DNA of 64,000 nt from Nocardia nova (GCF_002933465.1 NZ_PSZE01000004.1:124001-188000); one strand, 5' to 3'. Counted from the stretch's first letter, positions 7,578 to 18,509 are shown. Numbers and translations are program-made. Notes: generated from the sequence alone by a model not told the origin.

Positions 7578-8864
7578 TCAGCGGACCGGGGGCCCGTCGC
7601 CGGTGAGCGCGCGCAGGAGAGTCGGCGCAGCCCCGCGGAGGAATGCGCAGTCGGCGAGCGTCGCGCACTCACCGAGTTCGAGGCGGAACTCCACCGCCGC
7701 CGAGATGCGGTAGGGCCGGCTTTCGATCACCGAACCGAGGATGCGGCGCAGCCGGGAGAGCTCCGCGCGGATCGCCACCGCGTGGTCGGGATCCCCGTGT
7801 ATCGCCGTGCTGAGTTCGGTGACCGACATGCCGCGGCGGCCGCGCCGGTGCAGGAGCAGCAGGATCTCGGCGTGCCGTCGCGAAAGTGGGGTGTGCCAAT
7901 CGGTTTCGCCGCCGATGCTGCGGACCAGCGGTGCACCGGAAAGGTCGAGGATCATGCGGATCCGGGTGTCGGTGGCGGCGGGGCGCAGTAGCCAGCCCTC
8001 GGCGAGGGGCTCGGCGCTGCACAGGCCGAGGCCCGGAACCTGCACGGCGCGTTGGGCATTCGGTATCGCGATGCGCCGCGTGGGTGCCACACCGGTGGCG
8101 TGGGCGACCCAGCCGTGCCGGTCGATGATCAGCGCTGGACCCCTCAGTGCGGCGAGGGTGGGCATGGCGCTATCACGCAGCCGCTGCAACCGTTCGTGCT
8201 GGCGGTGCAGCAGTTGCCCCTGCGCGATCTCCACCGCGGCGCTGACCAGGGCGGTCACGGTGGGGTGCAGGGTCAGCGCCGGGCCGCTCACATCGACGAC
8301 ACCGAGCAGATCGCCGGTACGCGGATCGTGCAGCGGCGCCGCGGTGCAGTACCACGGATGCTGCGACTGTTCGAAGTGCTCCCCCGAGAACAGTTGCACC
8401 GGAACGGCTTCGGCGAGCGCCGTGCCGATGGCGTTGGTGCCGACCGTGGTTTCGGTCCAGGTGGCTCCTTCGCGGAAGCCGAGTTCGTCGGCGCGACCGC
8501 GTACCCGCGCGGCGCCCGAGCGCCACAGTACGATGCCGTCGGCGTCGGCGACGACCATCATCATCTGCGAGGAGTCGGCGACGCCGGTGAGGATGCGCGA
8601 CAGATCGCCGATCACCTCCTGCAGCGGTGAGGCGCGGCGGCGCTGTTCGATCTCGTCCAGCGGCAGGATCGCGCGGGTATTGGTCCGATCGGGCGCCAAC
8701 CCGGCCGCGAGCACACGCGACCAGGACCGCGCGACCACCGTGCGCGGGCGCAGCGGCGGTCGTCCGCCGCCGATGACCGCGTCGTGCATGCGCACGAGGT
8801 CGCGGGCGTAGCGCGGCAGATCCGTTCCGGGGGTGATCGCCTCGAAGCTGCCCACGTGGTCCAT
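7578..8864 (-). CDS. GAF-domain transcriptional regulator (AcoR-like N-terminus)
   Basis: Protein of 428 aa. An N-terminal helical segment with RSWSRVLAAGL, then a GAF domain (about residues 80-240, with IVLWRSGAARVRGRADELGF, NAIGTALAEA and HPWYCTAAPLHDPRTGDLLG) match the sensory half of AcoR-type activators. Instead of a sigma-54 AAA+ module, the C-terminus has a winged-helix-like region (LSRRHAEILLLLHRRGRRG, AELSRLRRIL). It is divergent from the flavoprotein monooxygenase at 8953 with 88 bp between starts, so it probably controls that gene in response to a small-molecule substrate. A paralogue lies at 13029-14252. Confidence 0.82.
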   Translation of the reverse strand: MDHVGSFEAITPGTDLPRYARDLVRMHDAVIGGGRPPLRPRTVVARSWSRVLAAGLAPDRTNTRAILPLDEIEQRRRASPLQEVIGDLSRILTGVADSSQMMMVVADADGIVLWRSGAARVRGRADELGFREGATWTETTVGTNAIGTALAEAVPVQLFSGEHFEQSQHPWYCTAAPLHDPRTGDLLGVVDVSGPALTLHPTVTALVSAAVEIAQGQLLHRQHERLQRLRDSAMPTLAALRGPALIIDRHGWVAHATGVAPTRRIAIPNAQRAVQVPGLGLCSAEPLAEGWLLRPAATDTRIRMILDLSGAPLVRSIGGETDWHTPLSRRHAEILLLLHRRGRRGMSVTELSTAIHGDPDHAVAIRAELSRLRRILGSVIESRPYRISAAVEFRLELGECATLADCAFLRGAAPTLLRALTGDGPPVR

Positions 8865-8874
8865 TCCTGAAGAG

Positions 8875-8931
8875 TGCAACGCCTTGCAACGATTGTGACA
8901 CCGGTTCGACTCGCGTGTGCTGTAGGTCACA
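8875..8931. promoter_or_regulatory. repeat-rich divergent promoter of GAF regulator and monooxygenase
   Basis: The 88-bp gap holds a direct repeat TGCAACG at 8875-8881 and 8885-8891, spaced exactly 10 bp apart (one helical turn), and an inverted pair TGTGAC at 8894-8899 / GTCACA at 8926-8931. These are plausible activator sites for the GAF regulator. A GGAAGGAG ribosome site precedes the monooxygenase start. Binding is inferred. Confidence 0.5.
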
Positions 8932-8952
8932 GATCTTGGGAAGGAGTATCCG

Positions 8953-10779
8953 ATGACCTCGACATTGGAACCGGTGGCGGAGCGTTCCGACGGTGCGGGC
9001 ACGCAGCAGCGGGTCGAGACCTGGCTGCGCGACTTCGAATCCGCGCTGGCAGCGCGCGACATCGCGGCGGCGGCCGGCATGTTCGCAGTCGACAGCTTCT
9101 GGCGGGACCTGGTCGCGTTCACCTGGAATATCAAGACCGTCGAGGGGCGCGACGGGGTCGCCGACATGTTGCGCGCCCGGCTCGGCGACACCGATCCGCG
9201 AGGGTTCCACATCACCGAACCGGCGACCGAGGACGGCGGCGTGATCACCGCCTGGATCGGATTCGAGACCGCGGTGGGACGTGCGGTCGGCCATGTGCGC
9301 CTCACCGACGAGGGCGCGTGGACGCTGCTCACCAGCCTGCGCGAACTGAAGGGGCTGGAGGAGAACAAGGGCACGCGCCGGCTCAAGGGGGCCGAGCACG
9401 GAGCCAACCGCGAGCGGGTCACCTGGTCCGAGGCGCGGGAGCGGCAGGAACGCGAACTCGGCTACACCACCCAGCCCTACGTGCTGGTGATCGGCGGCGG
9501 ACAGGGCGGTATCGCTCTCGGCGCCCGGTTGCGGCAGCTGGGAGTTCCGGCGCTGGTGGTCGACAAGCACGATCGGCCCGGCGATCAGTGGCGCAAACGC
9601 TACAAGTCGCTGTGCCTGCACGACCCGGTCTGGTACGACCACCTGCCGTATCTGCCGTTCCCGGACAACTGGCCGGTGTTCACGCCGAAGGACAAGATCG
9701 GCGACTGGCTGGAGATGTACACGCGGGTGATGGAGGTGCCGTACTGGTCGAAGACCACCTGCACCTCGGCCGCCTACGACGAAACCACCGGCGAATGGAC
9801 GGTTCGAGTCGAACGCGACGGTGAGCAGGTTGTGCTGCGCCCGCGGCATCTGGTCCTCGCCACCGGGATGTCGGGTAAGCCGAACATCCCGGATTTTCCC
9901 GGTATGCAGCGGTTCCGGGGCGAGCAGCAGCATTCGAGCCAGCACCCGGGGCCGGACGCCTACGCGGGCAAGCGGGTCGTGGTGATCGGCTCCAACAATT
10001 CCGCGCACGATATCTGCGCGGCGCTGTGGGAGGTCGGTGCGCAGGTGACGATGGTGCAGCGCTCCTCGACCCATATCGTGCGCTCGGATTCGCTGATGGA
10101 ACTCGGACTCGGCGATCTGTATTCGGAGCGGGCGCTGGCGAACGGCATCACCACCGACAAGGCCGATCTGATCTTCGCCTCGCTGCCGTACCGGATCATG
10201 CACCAGTTCCAGATTCCCATCTATGACGCCATCCGCGAACGCGACGCCGAGTTCTACGATCGGTTGGCCGCGGCCGGATTCGAACTCGACTGGGGGGACG
10301 ACGGTTCTGGACTGTTCCTGAAATATCTGCGCCGCGGCTCCGGCTACTACATCGACGTCGGCGCGAGTGAGCTGATCGCGAACGGCGATGTCGCGTTGGC
10401 GCACGGGCAGATTCGCGAGCTGACCGAGGATGCGGTGGTGCTCGACGACGGTACCGAACTGCCGGCGGATCTGGTGGTCTACGCCACCGGGTACGGCTCG
10501 ATGAACGGCTGGGCGGCGGATCTGATCGGCCAGGAGGTGGCCGACAAGGTCGGCAAATGCTGGGGTTACGGGTCGGGCACCACCAAGGATCCGGGGCCGT
10601 TCGAGGGGGAACTGCGCAATATGTGGAAGCCCACCCGGCAGGAGGGACTGTGGTTCCACGGCGGCAATCTGCATCAGTCGCGCCACTATTCGCTGTATCT
10701 CGCGCTGCAGTTGAAGGCGCGGTACGAGCACATCCCCACACCCGTCTACGGGTTGCAGGAAGTACACCACCTGAGCTGA
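8953..10779 (+). CDS. FAD/NAD(P)-dependent monooxygenase with N-terminal NTF2-like domain
   Basis: Protein of 608 aa. Residues 20-150 form a SnoaL/NTF2-like domain (AARDIAAAAGMFAVDSFWRD, then KTVEGRDGVADMLRA). The flavoprotein part follows: FAD-binding GGGQGG at 181-186, the FMO/Baeyer-Villiger fingerprint F321-x-G323-x3-H327 in FRGEQQHSSQHPG, and the NADPH site GSNNSAHD from 346. The C-terminal YATGYGSMNGW is the usual ATG motif. It would use NADPH and O2 to oxygenate an organic substrate, possibly at a carbonyl or nitrogen. Control by the divergent GAF regulator suggests an inducible catabolic step. YUCCA-type indole-pyruvate oxidation and ketone oxidation are both possible. Confidence 0.88.
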   Translation: MTSTLEPVAERSDGAGTQQRVETWLRDFESALAARDIAAAAGMFAVDSFWRDLVAFTWNIKTVEGRDGVADMLRARLGDTDPRGFHITEPATEDGGVITAWIGFETAVGRAVGHVRLTDEGAWTLLTSLRELKGLEENKGTRRLKGAEHGANRERVTWSEARERQERELGYTTQPYVLVIGGGQGGIALGARLRQLGVPALVVDKHDRPGDQWRKRYKSLCLHDPVWYDHLPYLPFPDNWPVFTPKDKIGDWLEMYTRVMEVPYWSKTTCTSAAYDETTGEWTVRVERDGEQVVLRPRHLVLATGMSGKPNIPDFPGMQRFRGEQQHSSQHPGPDAYAGKRVVVIGSNNSAHDICAALWEVGAQVTMVQRSSTHIVRSDSLMELGLGDLYSERALANGITTDKADLIFASLPYRIMHQFQIPIYDAIRERDAEFYDRLAAAGFELDWGDDGSGLFLKYLRRGSGYYIDVGASELIANGDVALAHGQIRELTEDAVVLDDGTELPADLVVYATGYGSMNGWAADLIGQEVADKVGKCWGYGSGTTKDPGPFEGELRNMWKPTRQEGLWFHGGNLHQSRHYSLYLALQLKARYEHIPTPVYGLQEVHHLS

Positions 10780-10889
10780 ACGGGTGCGGGCCGGGGCGTT
10801 CGACATGAGCGACCCGGCCCCGGAGTCGGATGAAGTACAGATTTTTCGTGAGGTGACGGCAGATGATGTCCGATATCCCCGCGACGAGC

Positions 10890-10922
10890 GACCCCGCCGC
10901 ACATCACATGTGCGGCGGGGTC
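10890..10922. terminator. perfect 15-bp hairpin between convergent genes
   Basis: GACCCCGCCGCACAT at 10890-10904 and ATGTGCGGCGGGGTC at 10908-10922 with a 3-nt CAC loop. It lies between the stop of the monooxygenase and the stop of acetyl-CoA synthetase, so it can serve both strands. A second weaker GC-rich stem (GGGCCGGG / CCCGGCCC) lies upstream near 10790-10825. Confidence 0.8.
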
Positions 10923-10937
10923 CGGTCGATGGGTGTC

Positions 10938-12869
<1,932 letters not shown>

Positions 12870-12891
12870 GGCGGCAGTGTGGTGCGCCCGG

Positions 12892-12935
12892 GTTGGCAAC
12901 TGGTTGACGCGCCGGCAGGGACGCGACGAGTTGCC
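12892..12935. promoter_or_regulatory. CAAC/GTTG repeats in the acs promoter region
   Basis: The 159-bp region between acs and the divergent GAF regulator contains the 9-bp palindrome GTTGGCAAC at 12892-12900 and an inverted pair GGCAACT (12895-12901) / AGTTGCC (12929-12935). The GCAAC core also appears in the promoter of the first GAF regulator (8875-8891), which hints at related sites for the two paralogous regulators. Function is inferred. Confidence 0.4.
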
Positions 12936-13028
12936 ACAGCTGGAGCGGGCTTCGGCGTCGGGAGACGAGAGACGACTCCGGAGGGACGGAGAACAGCAGT
13001 CGGTGCCGGAAAGGCGGAGTAGAGGACG

Positions 13029-14252
13029 ATGAACGACAGCAGCACCCTGGTTCGGCGGCGAGCAGCACTCGAATCCGAGTGGGCCCGATGGGTCCGCGGC
13101 GGCGGAGCGGATTCGGCATCGAGGGCGGTGTGTGACGGCCCGTTACGGGCCGAGGTGAGTCGATCGTGGCGGCGGTCGCTGGGATCGGTCGATCCGGCTC
13201 GCGACAGCGCACCCGGCAGCGACACCGATATCGGTGCGCGCTGGCTCGAGTCGCCGCTGTACCGGCCGGTGATCGAGTTGTCCGAGCAACTGCGCGGCAT
13301 CGCCGAGGATGCGGGCTTCGTCGCCGCGGTCACCGACGACACCGGAACGATTTTGTGGTCGGGTGGCGGACCGGTGATGCGTCGTCGCGCCGAGCGAGTG
13401 AACTTCGCGCCCGGTGGTCGCTGGGACGAGCCGGATATGGGCACCAACGCGCTGTCGCTGGCCCTGCGCACCGGGAGGCCGAACCGCGTGTTCTCGGCCG
13501 AGCATCTGGTGGCGGCACTACACGGCTGGGTCTGCTACTGCGCGCCCATCCACGGCGCCGACGGTCGCCGCCTCGGTTCATTGGACCTGTCCTCCACCTG
13601 GGATCGCACCCATCCGCTCGCGATGGCGACCGTGCAGTCGCTGGTGACCGCGATCGAGAATCGTCTGCGCACCCTCGACCCGCCCGCCGCCGGCCTCCGG
13701 CTGACCTGTCTCGGCGCGGGGCACGCCACTCGGGACGGCCATCCGATTCGGCTGCGCCCCAGGCAGATCGAGATACTCACCCTGCTCGCCCTCGAACCCG
13801 GCGGCTTCACCCCCGATCGCCTGCACTACGCAATCTACGGCGACCGCCCGGTCGTCTCCAGCACCCTCAAGGCCGATGTCTCGCATCTGCGCCGCGCCAC
13901 CGACGCGGCCATCGCCAACCGCGTCTACCGGTTGACCACGCCGATCCGTTGTGACGCGGCGGATCTGCTCACCGCCCTGGATGCGGGAGATACCGATGCG
14001 GCGCTGCGGCTGTATCGCGGCCCACTGCTACCGGATTCGGAAACGCCCGGCATCGTGGAATGGCGGGAGCATCTCGACGTCGCGGTCCGCACGGCGGTCC
14101 TGGCAGGTGGCGATGCCGGCCATGTCCTCGCCCTGGGCGAACGCATGCCGGCCGATATCGAAATCCACGAGCGCGCACTGGAATTGCTACCTACCGGCGA
14201 CGGTCGCCGGGCCGTAGCCGCAGCACGACTGCACACCGCGCTGCGGAGCTAG
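13029..14252 (+). CDS. GAF-domain transcriptional regulator, paralogue of 7578-8864
   Basis: Protein of 407 aa built like the regulator at 7578: helical N-terminus with EVSRSWRRSLGS, a GAF domain (about 75-220; TDDTGTILWSGGGPVMRRRAE, MGTNALSLAL, GWVCYCAPIHGADGRRLGSL), and a C-terminal winged-helix-like domain (LRPRQIEILTLLALEPGGF, LKADVSHLRRATDAAI). No sigma-54 contact module is present. It is divergent from acs with 159 bp between starts, so it is the natural candidate to control acetate activation, probably by sensing a small metabolite. DNA binding by the C-terminal domain is an inference. Confidence 0.8.
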   Translation: MNDSSTLVRRRAALESEWARWVRGGGADSASRAVCDGPLRAEVSRSWRRSLGSVDPARDSAPGSDTDIGARWLESPLYRPVIELSEQLRGIAEDAGFVAAVTDDTGTILWSGGGPVMRRRAERVNFAPGGRWDEPDMGTNALSLALRTGRPNRVFSAEHLVAALHGWVCYCAPIHGADGRRLGSLDLSSTWDRTHPLAMATVQSLVTAIENRLRTLDPPAAGLRLTCLGAGHATRDGHPIRLRPRQIEILTLLALEPGGFTPDRLHYAIYGDRPVVSSTLKADVSHLRRATDAAIANRVYRLTTPIRCDAADLLTALDAGDTDAALRLYRGPLLPDSETPGIVEWREHLDVAVRTAVLAGGDAGHVLALGERMPADIEIHERALELLPTGDGRRAVAAARLHTALRS

Positions 14253-14310
14253 ATGTTGCGCCGATAGGCACTTTCGCGACACCAGCACCGGGCAGTGCGC
14301 GAGACCATGA

Positions 14311-16662
14311 CTAGCCCGCCGAAAACCGCGCCGTGAGCTGCTCGACGGAGTCGGATCCGCTCGAATTGCTGTGCCCCAGTTGAACATTCAGTTCTTCGGA
14401 CTCGGCACCGACCACCACCGGGGTGTGCACCGGTGCGTAACCGCTCGCCACCACGGTGTAGGTGCCGTCGTGCAGGTCGGCGAAGGTGTAGGCGCCGTCG
14501 GGGCCGGTGACCATGGTGTCGACCACGTTGCCGTCCCAGTCGGTGAGGGTCACCAGGGCGTCGGGCAGGGGTCGGCCGTCGCGTCCGCGCACCACGCCGT
14601 GCAGGCGGGCGCAGGGGCGCAGCGTCACGTCGAGGCGCGGCGTCTCGCTGCCGCCGGCTCGCACCGGGAGAGCGGCCGGGTGGAAGCCGTTGGCGCTCAC
14701 CGCGATCGTGACATCGCCTTCGGGCAGTTCCGCGAGGCCGAAGGCGCCGTCATCGGCGGTGGCCGCGGAGGCGAGCACCTCACCGCGAGCGTCGAGGGCC
14801 GACACCCGGGCGCCTGAAATGGCGGTGCCGTCGTCACCGCGCGCGACGGTGCCGGTCAGTCCGGCCATGGCGGTGAGCACCACATCGCAGGGCACCGGAT
14901 GGTGCGCGAGCTGCACCGTGGAGGCGTCCGGGCGTCGGCCGTCGATCGAGGCGATCAGTACGTACGAGCCGGGTTCGGGGGCGGTGAGTTCGAAATAGCC
15001 CTCGGCGTCCGTCAGCGACCGGCCGATCTGGCGGCCGGACATCGAGATCAGGGTCAGCACGGCATTCGGCAGCGCGGCGCCGCGGGAGTCGTGGACGCGG
15101 CCGAAGGCGACCGGTCCGGAGACGGCGGGGTGCCGCGGAGTCCGCGCAATGCCGTTGTGGTGCTGAGTATTCGCGTCGGACGCCATCACAGGTTCGGTGG
15201 CATGCGGGGCCGAATGTGAGCTGTGCTCGGCATCCATGTCCACCGCGGCGGTGGCGGCGATGGCGGGCGACCGGTGCCCCGGAATGAACGTCGCCACCAG
15301 TGCGCCGGCTATGGCCGCACCGCATCCGATCAGCAGCGTGACCCGGAATCCGTTCTCGCTGGCCACGGCATGTCCGCCGAGCGAGATCGTCATCTGCGCC
15401 AGGACCGCGCCGACCACGGCGGCCGCGACCGAGGTGCCGATCGAGCGCACCAGCGTGTTGAAGCTGTTGGCGGCGGCCGTCTCCGACTGCGGCACCGCCC
15501 CCATCACCAGGGCCGGCATGGCGCCGTAGGCGAATCCCACACCGGTGTTGCAGATCATCGTCACGATCAGCAGCCCCCAGGTGCTGCCCATCAAGGCCAT
15601 CGAGGATCCGTATCCGGCGGCGATGATGACGCAGCCGACGATCAGGGTGATCTTGGGCCCGCTGCGGGCGGAGAGTTTGGCGCCGATGGGGGAGATCAGC
15701 ATCATCATGAGTCCGGCCGGTGCCATCCACAGGCCCATGGCCATCATCGATTGCCCGAGGCCGTAACCGGTGGCCTTCGGGAGCTGCAACAACTGCGGCA
15801 CGACCAGCGTCTGGGCGTACATCGCCATGCCGACGACCATCGAGGAGACGTTGGTCAGCAACACCTGCGGTCGCGCGGTGACGCGGAGATCGACGAGCGG
15901 GTTGCGGGCGGCCAGTTCCCACCAGCCCCACAGCAGCAGTACGACGGCGGCGGCGATGAACAGTCCGATGGTCAGGCCGCTGCCCCACCCCCAGCTGGAA
16001 CCCTTGGACACCGCGAGCAGTAAACACACCAGACCCACACCGAGGCCGAGCGCGCCGAGCACATCGAACCGTCCGTGGCCGGTGGCACTCGGCGGGGTGG
16101 CGGGGATCACGGTGAAGATCAGGAGGCCGATCACCGCGGCAAGGGCGGCCATCGTCCAGAACAGCACCCGCCAGTTGGAGTATTGGATGACCGCGGCCGC
16201 CATCGGCAGGCCCAGCGCGCCACCGATACCGAGTGAGGAGCTGATCAGCGCGATACCCGAGCCGAGGCGCTCCCGCGGAAGCAGATCGCGCAATGCGGCG
16301 ATACCGACGGGCACGATGCCGGCGCTCACACCCTGCAGGCCGCGGCCGACGATCATCGGCCACAGCGACGAGGAGACCGCGCAGATCGCCGATCCGGCCA
16401 GCAGTGGCACGGTCAAACCGAGCAGCACCAGGCGTTTGCCGTAGAGATCGCCGAGCCGTCCCGATACCGGTGTGGTGACCGCGGAGGCCAGCAGGCTCAC
16501 CGTGACCGCCCAGGTGGCATTGGCCGGGCTGGTGTGCAGTAGTTCCGGTAGCTGGCCGAGTAACGGCACGACAACCGTCTGCGTCAGCGAGACGGCGATG
16601 CCGGCGAATGCCAGCACCGCCAGTATCGCGCCGGAACGCCCGGCGGTTTGTGCTTTCTCCAC
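14311..16662 (-). CDS. DHA2-type MFS transporter fused to C-terminal carboxypeptidase-regulatory-like repeats
   Basis: Protein of 783 aa. Residues 1-470 carry about 14 hydrophobic segments of a DHA2 drug/proton antiporter: SGRLGDLYGKR between the second and third segments and RGLQGVSAGIVPVGIAAL for motif C-like packing. After a linker (about 480-515) come roughly three 80-residue beta-sandwich repeats of the carboxypeptidase-D regulatory type, each with the pattern GRVHDSRGAALPNAVLTL, GTVARGDDGTAISGARV or GVVRGRDGRPLPDALVTL followed by D.DG.YTF.DL..G.Y.V.A. With 14 segments the repeats face the cytoplasm by simple topology counting, unless a segment is missed. Two operator-like repeats lie just upstream. 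Confidence 0.85.
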   Translation of the reverse strand: MEKAQTAGRSGAILAVLAFAGIAVSLTQTVVVPLLGQLPELLHTSPANATWAVTVSLLASAVTTPVSGRLGDLYGKRLVLLGLTVPLLAGSAICAVSSSLWPMIVGRGLQGVSAGIVPVGIAALRDLLPRERLGSGIALISSSLGIGGALGLPMAAAVIQYSNWRVLFWTMAALAAVIGLLIFTVIPATPPSATGHGRFDVLGALGLGVGLVCLLLAVSKGSSWGWGSGLTIGLFIAAAVVLLLWGWWELAARNPLVDLRVTARPQVLLTNVSSMVVGMAMYAQTLVVPQLLQLPKATGYGLGQSMMAMGLWMAPAGLMMMLISPIGAKLSARSGPKITLIVGCVIIAAGYGSSMALMGSTWGLLIVTMICNTGVGFAYGAMPALVMGAVPQSETAAANSFNTLVRSIGTSVAAAVVGAVLAQMTISLGGHAVASENGFRVTLLIGCGAAIAGALVATFIPGHRSPAIAATAAVDMDAEHSSHSAPHATEPVMASDANTQHHNGIARTPRHPAVSGPVAFGRVHDSRGAALPNAVLTLISMSGRQIGRSLTDAEGYFELTAPEPGSYVLIASIDGRRPDASTVQLAHHPVPCDVVLTAMAGLTGTVARGDDGTAISGARVSALDARGEVLASAATADDGAFGLAELPEGDVTIAVSANGFHPAALPVRAGGSETPRLDVTLRPCARLHGVVRGRDGRPLPDALVTLTDWDGNVVDTMVTGPDGAYTFADLHDGTYTVVASGYAPVHTPVVVGAESEELNVQLGHSNSSGSDSVEQLTARFSAG

Positions 16663-16695
16663 GTCCTACTCCTCGGAAATCGCGAACCGAAGGTT

Positions 16696-16727
16696 GCATC
16701 ATACATATCGGGTGCATGATGCATATC
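16696..16727. promoter_or_regulatory. paired operator-like repeats upstream of the MFS fusion
   Basis: Two 14-bp direct repeats, GCATCATACATATC at 16696-16709 and GCATGATGCATATC at 16714-16727, differ at two positions and start 18 bp apart. Within them TGCATCAT (16695-16702) and ATGATGCA (16716-16723) form an inverted pair. They lie 34-65 bp upstream of the MFS start and are AT-rich against the background. They look like sites for a TetR or MarR repressor, but no such gene is adjacent. Confidence 0.6.
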
Positions 16728-16903
16728 TAAGAGAAAGGCGCCCGTTTCACCCAGCGGCTCGTTGTGCTGGGCACCGACATCAGCGGTCCCGTTTCGTGAG
16801 TTCTGAGCGACCGTGGCGCGAGCGGCTCGCCGCAGTACCCGCCGGCCGTATGGTGTGCCTGCATCGAGACATTCATTCACAAAGGGGCACACTGACTTTC
16901 AGT

Positions 16904-17119
16904 GTGGCAAGCGGATTCTCCCGATCGGCCCTACTGGCGGTCGTCCTCGGCGCCGGCATCCTCGTGGCCGACGCGGTCGGCGGCTCCGCGAGCAGTTGCG
17001 CGCAGGTGCCGACCGCCGGGGATATCGTTGTGGCCGGCGGGTACTTCGAACCTGATCTCGGCTCCAGTCACTACCGCCCTGGCACGGGGCTGGTCGATCT
17101 GTTGTGGAGGTTACTGTGA
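16904..17119 (+). CDS. small secreted or membrane-anchored protein coupled to the lipase
   Basis: About 71 aa from a GTG at 16904; an in-frame ATG at 16849 is an alternative start. It begins with a hydrophobic signal-like segment (SRSALLAVVLGAGILVADA) and continues with SSCAQVPTAGDIVVAGGYFE. Its TGA overlaps the GTG of the lipase gene in a 4-base GTGA junction, the usual sign of translational coupling. The ribosome site for 16904 is weak. The role is unknown; coupling suggests a lipase-associated envelope factor. It may also be a non-functional leader. Confidence 0.5.
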   Translation: MASGFSRSALLAVVLGAGILVADAVGGSASSCAQVPTAGDIVVAGGYFEPDLGSSHYRPGTGLVDLLWRLL

Positions 17120-18492
17120 AACGAGCCCAGCCGCTGCTGCTCGTCGTGCTGGCGGCATGCGCCCTGCTGGCATCGATGACGGTTCGTCCACCACTGGGGC
17201 GGGCGGACGAGGGACCGGCTCCCAGCGACGCCACCGAGTGGCAGCAGTGGATCGATCGCACGATCCCGGCGCCGAGCCTGCCGCCGGCGCCGTCACCGCC
17301 CAACACCCAGCTGCGACCGGAGCTTGCCGCGCTGTGGCGGTCGGTACTGTCGCCGCCGGCCGGCGACCCGCTGTTCGATCAGTGGCCGACCGGACTCGAC
17401 GCCATGCGGCCGGGCGATCCGATCGAGGTCCGCGATGTGACGGCGACGGCCGCGCCGCTGGCCGTGGTGCCGATCGCCCGCGCTCTGCAGCTGAAATTCC
17501 GCTCCACGGGCGCGACCGGTTCGCCCTCGTTCGGCACGGCGACTCTACTCATTCCCGCCGCGAACTGGGCCGGTCCCGGACAGCGACCGGTGCTGGTGAA
17601 CGCCATCCCGATCAATTCGCTCGGCCTGCGCTGCACGCCCGGCTACGCATTGGCACACGGATTGCACCCCAAATTCAGTGCGGGCGACCTCTTTCCGCCG
17701 ACTACGTGGTGGGCGCTCTCGCGCGGATACGGCGTTCTGGTTCCCGATCACGAGGGCCCGTGGATGGCCTATGCCGAACCGCATGTCGCGGGACAGGTGA
17801 TCCTCGACGCGATGCGCGCGGTCCGAGCGGTCGAGCCGAAGACGTTGGGGGACAGCAAATTCGCGATCGGCGGCTATTCCGGCGGCGCGATCGCCGCCTA
17901 TGCGGCGGATATGCTGCTCGGCGAGTACGCCCCCGAACTTTCGGGGTCGATCGTCGGGGTGTCGGTGGGTGGACTGGTCACCGACTACCGTGAGGTGGCA
18001 CACCATTTCGACGGCAATATCGCGTCCGGAATTCTGATGGTCGTCGCATTGGCCTTCGCGCGCGAACATCCGGAACTGCTGGAACAGTTGAACCACTTGG
18101 GGGAATGGCTGGCCACTTCCCCGGTGAAGGACACCTGCGGTGACAGCAACGGGCCGCTGGGCGTGACGGGTGTCCCGATCGAGGTGGCCACCGATACCGC
18201 CCGGCCGCTCGACACCGACGCGGCCCGCGCAGTCTTCGCCGCCAGCGATCTGCGGGGCCGGAAATCCGCTGCGCCACTGTACATTTACCATGGCAATTTC
18301 GACATCTGGATTCCCGAGCGGGAATCCACCGATCTGTTCCGGACGCAGTGCGCACGCGGTGTCCCCGCGGTGTTCCGCACCTACCTGGGGGAGCACTCCA
18401 TCACGCTGTTCGCCGGATTTCCGGGCGCGATCGACTGGCTCGACCAACGGCTACGGGGAATTCCCGCTCCGGACGAATGCCCGCCGCGCTGA
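17116..18492 (+). CDS. secreted lipase (LIP/secretory lipase family)
   Basis: Exported alpha/beta hydrolase of 458 aa. The GTG at 17116 is chosen because GGAGG lies 5 nt upstream; it gives a clean signal peptide (KRAQPLLLVVLAACALLAS, cleavage near GRADE). The catalytic serine is S255 in GGYSGG, with the preceding VLVPDHEGP loop typical of secretory lipases, an Asp in YHGNFDIWIPERE and a His in LGEHSITLF. It would hydrolyse esters or triacylglycerols outside the membrane. It is coupled to the upstream small gene and converges on an LLM monooxygenase, with a hairpin between them. Confidence 0.88.
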   Translation: MKRAQPLLLVVLAACALLASMTVRPPLGRADEGPAPSDATEWQQWIDRTIPAPSLPPAPSPPNTQLRPELAALWRSVLSPPAGDPLFDQWPTGLDAMRPGDPIEVRDVTATAAPLAVVPIARALQLKFRSTGATGSPSFGTATLLIPAANWAGPGQRPVLVNAIPINSLGLRCTPGYALAHGLHPKFSAGDLFPPTTWWALSRGYGVLVPDHEGPWMAYAEPHVAGQVILDAMRAVRAVEPKTLGDSKFAIGGYSGGAIAAYAADMLLGEYAPELSGSIVGVSVGGLVTDYREVAHHFDGNIASGILMVVALAFAREHPELLEQLNHLGEWLATSPVKDTCGDSNGPLGVTGVPIEVATDTARPLDTDAARAVFAASDLRGRKSAAPLYIYHGNFDIWIPERESTDLFRTQCARGVPAVFRTYLGEHSITLFAGFPGAIDWLDQRLRGIPAPDECPPR

Positions 18493-18509
18493 AGCGTTGT
18501 GGCAGAACG

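Noticed and set aside
8173..10902. A 909-codon open frame antisense to the flavoprotein monooxygenase and into the GAF regulator
   Set aside because: Composition is typical of antisense shadows and it crosses a real divergent promoter.
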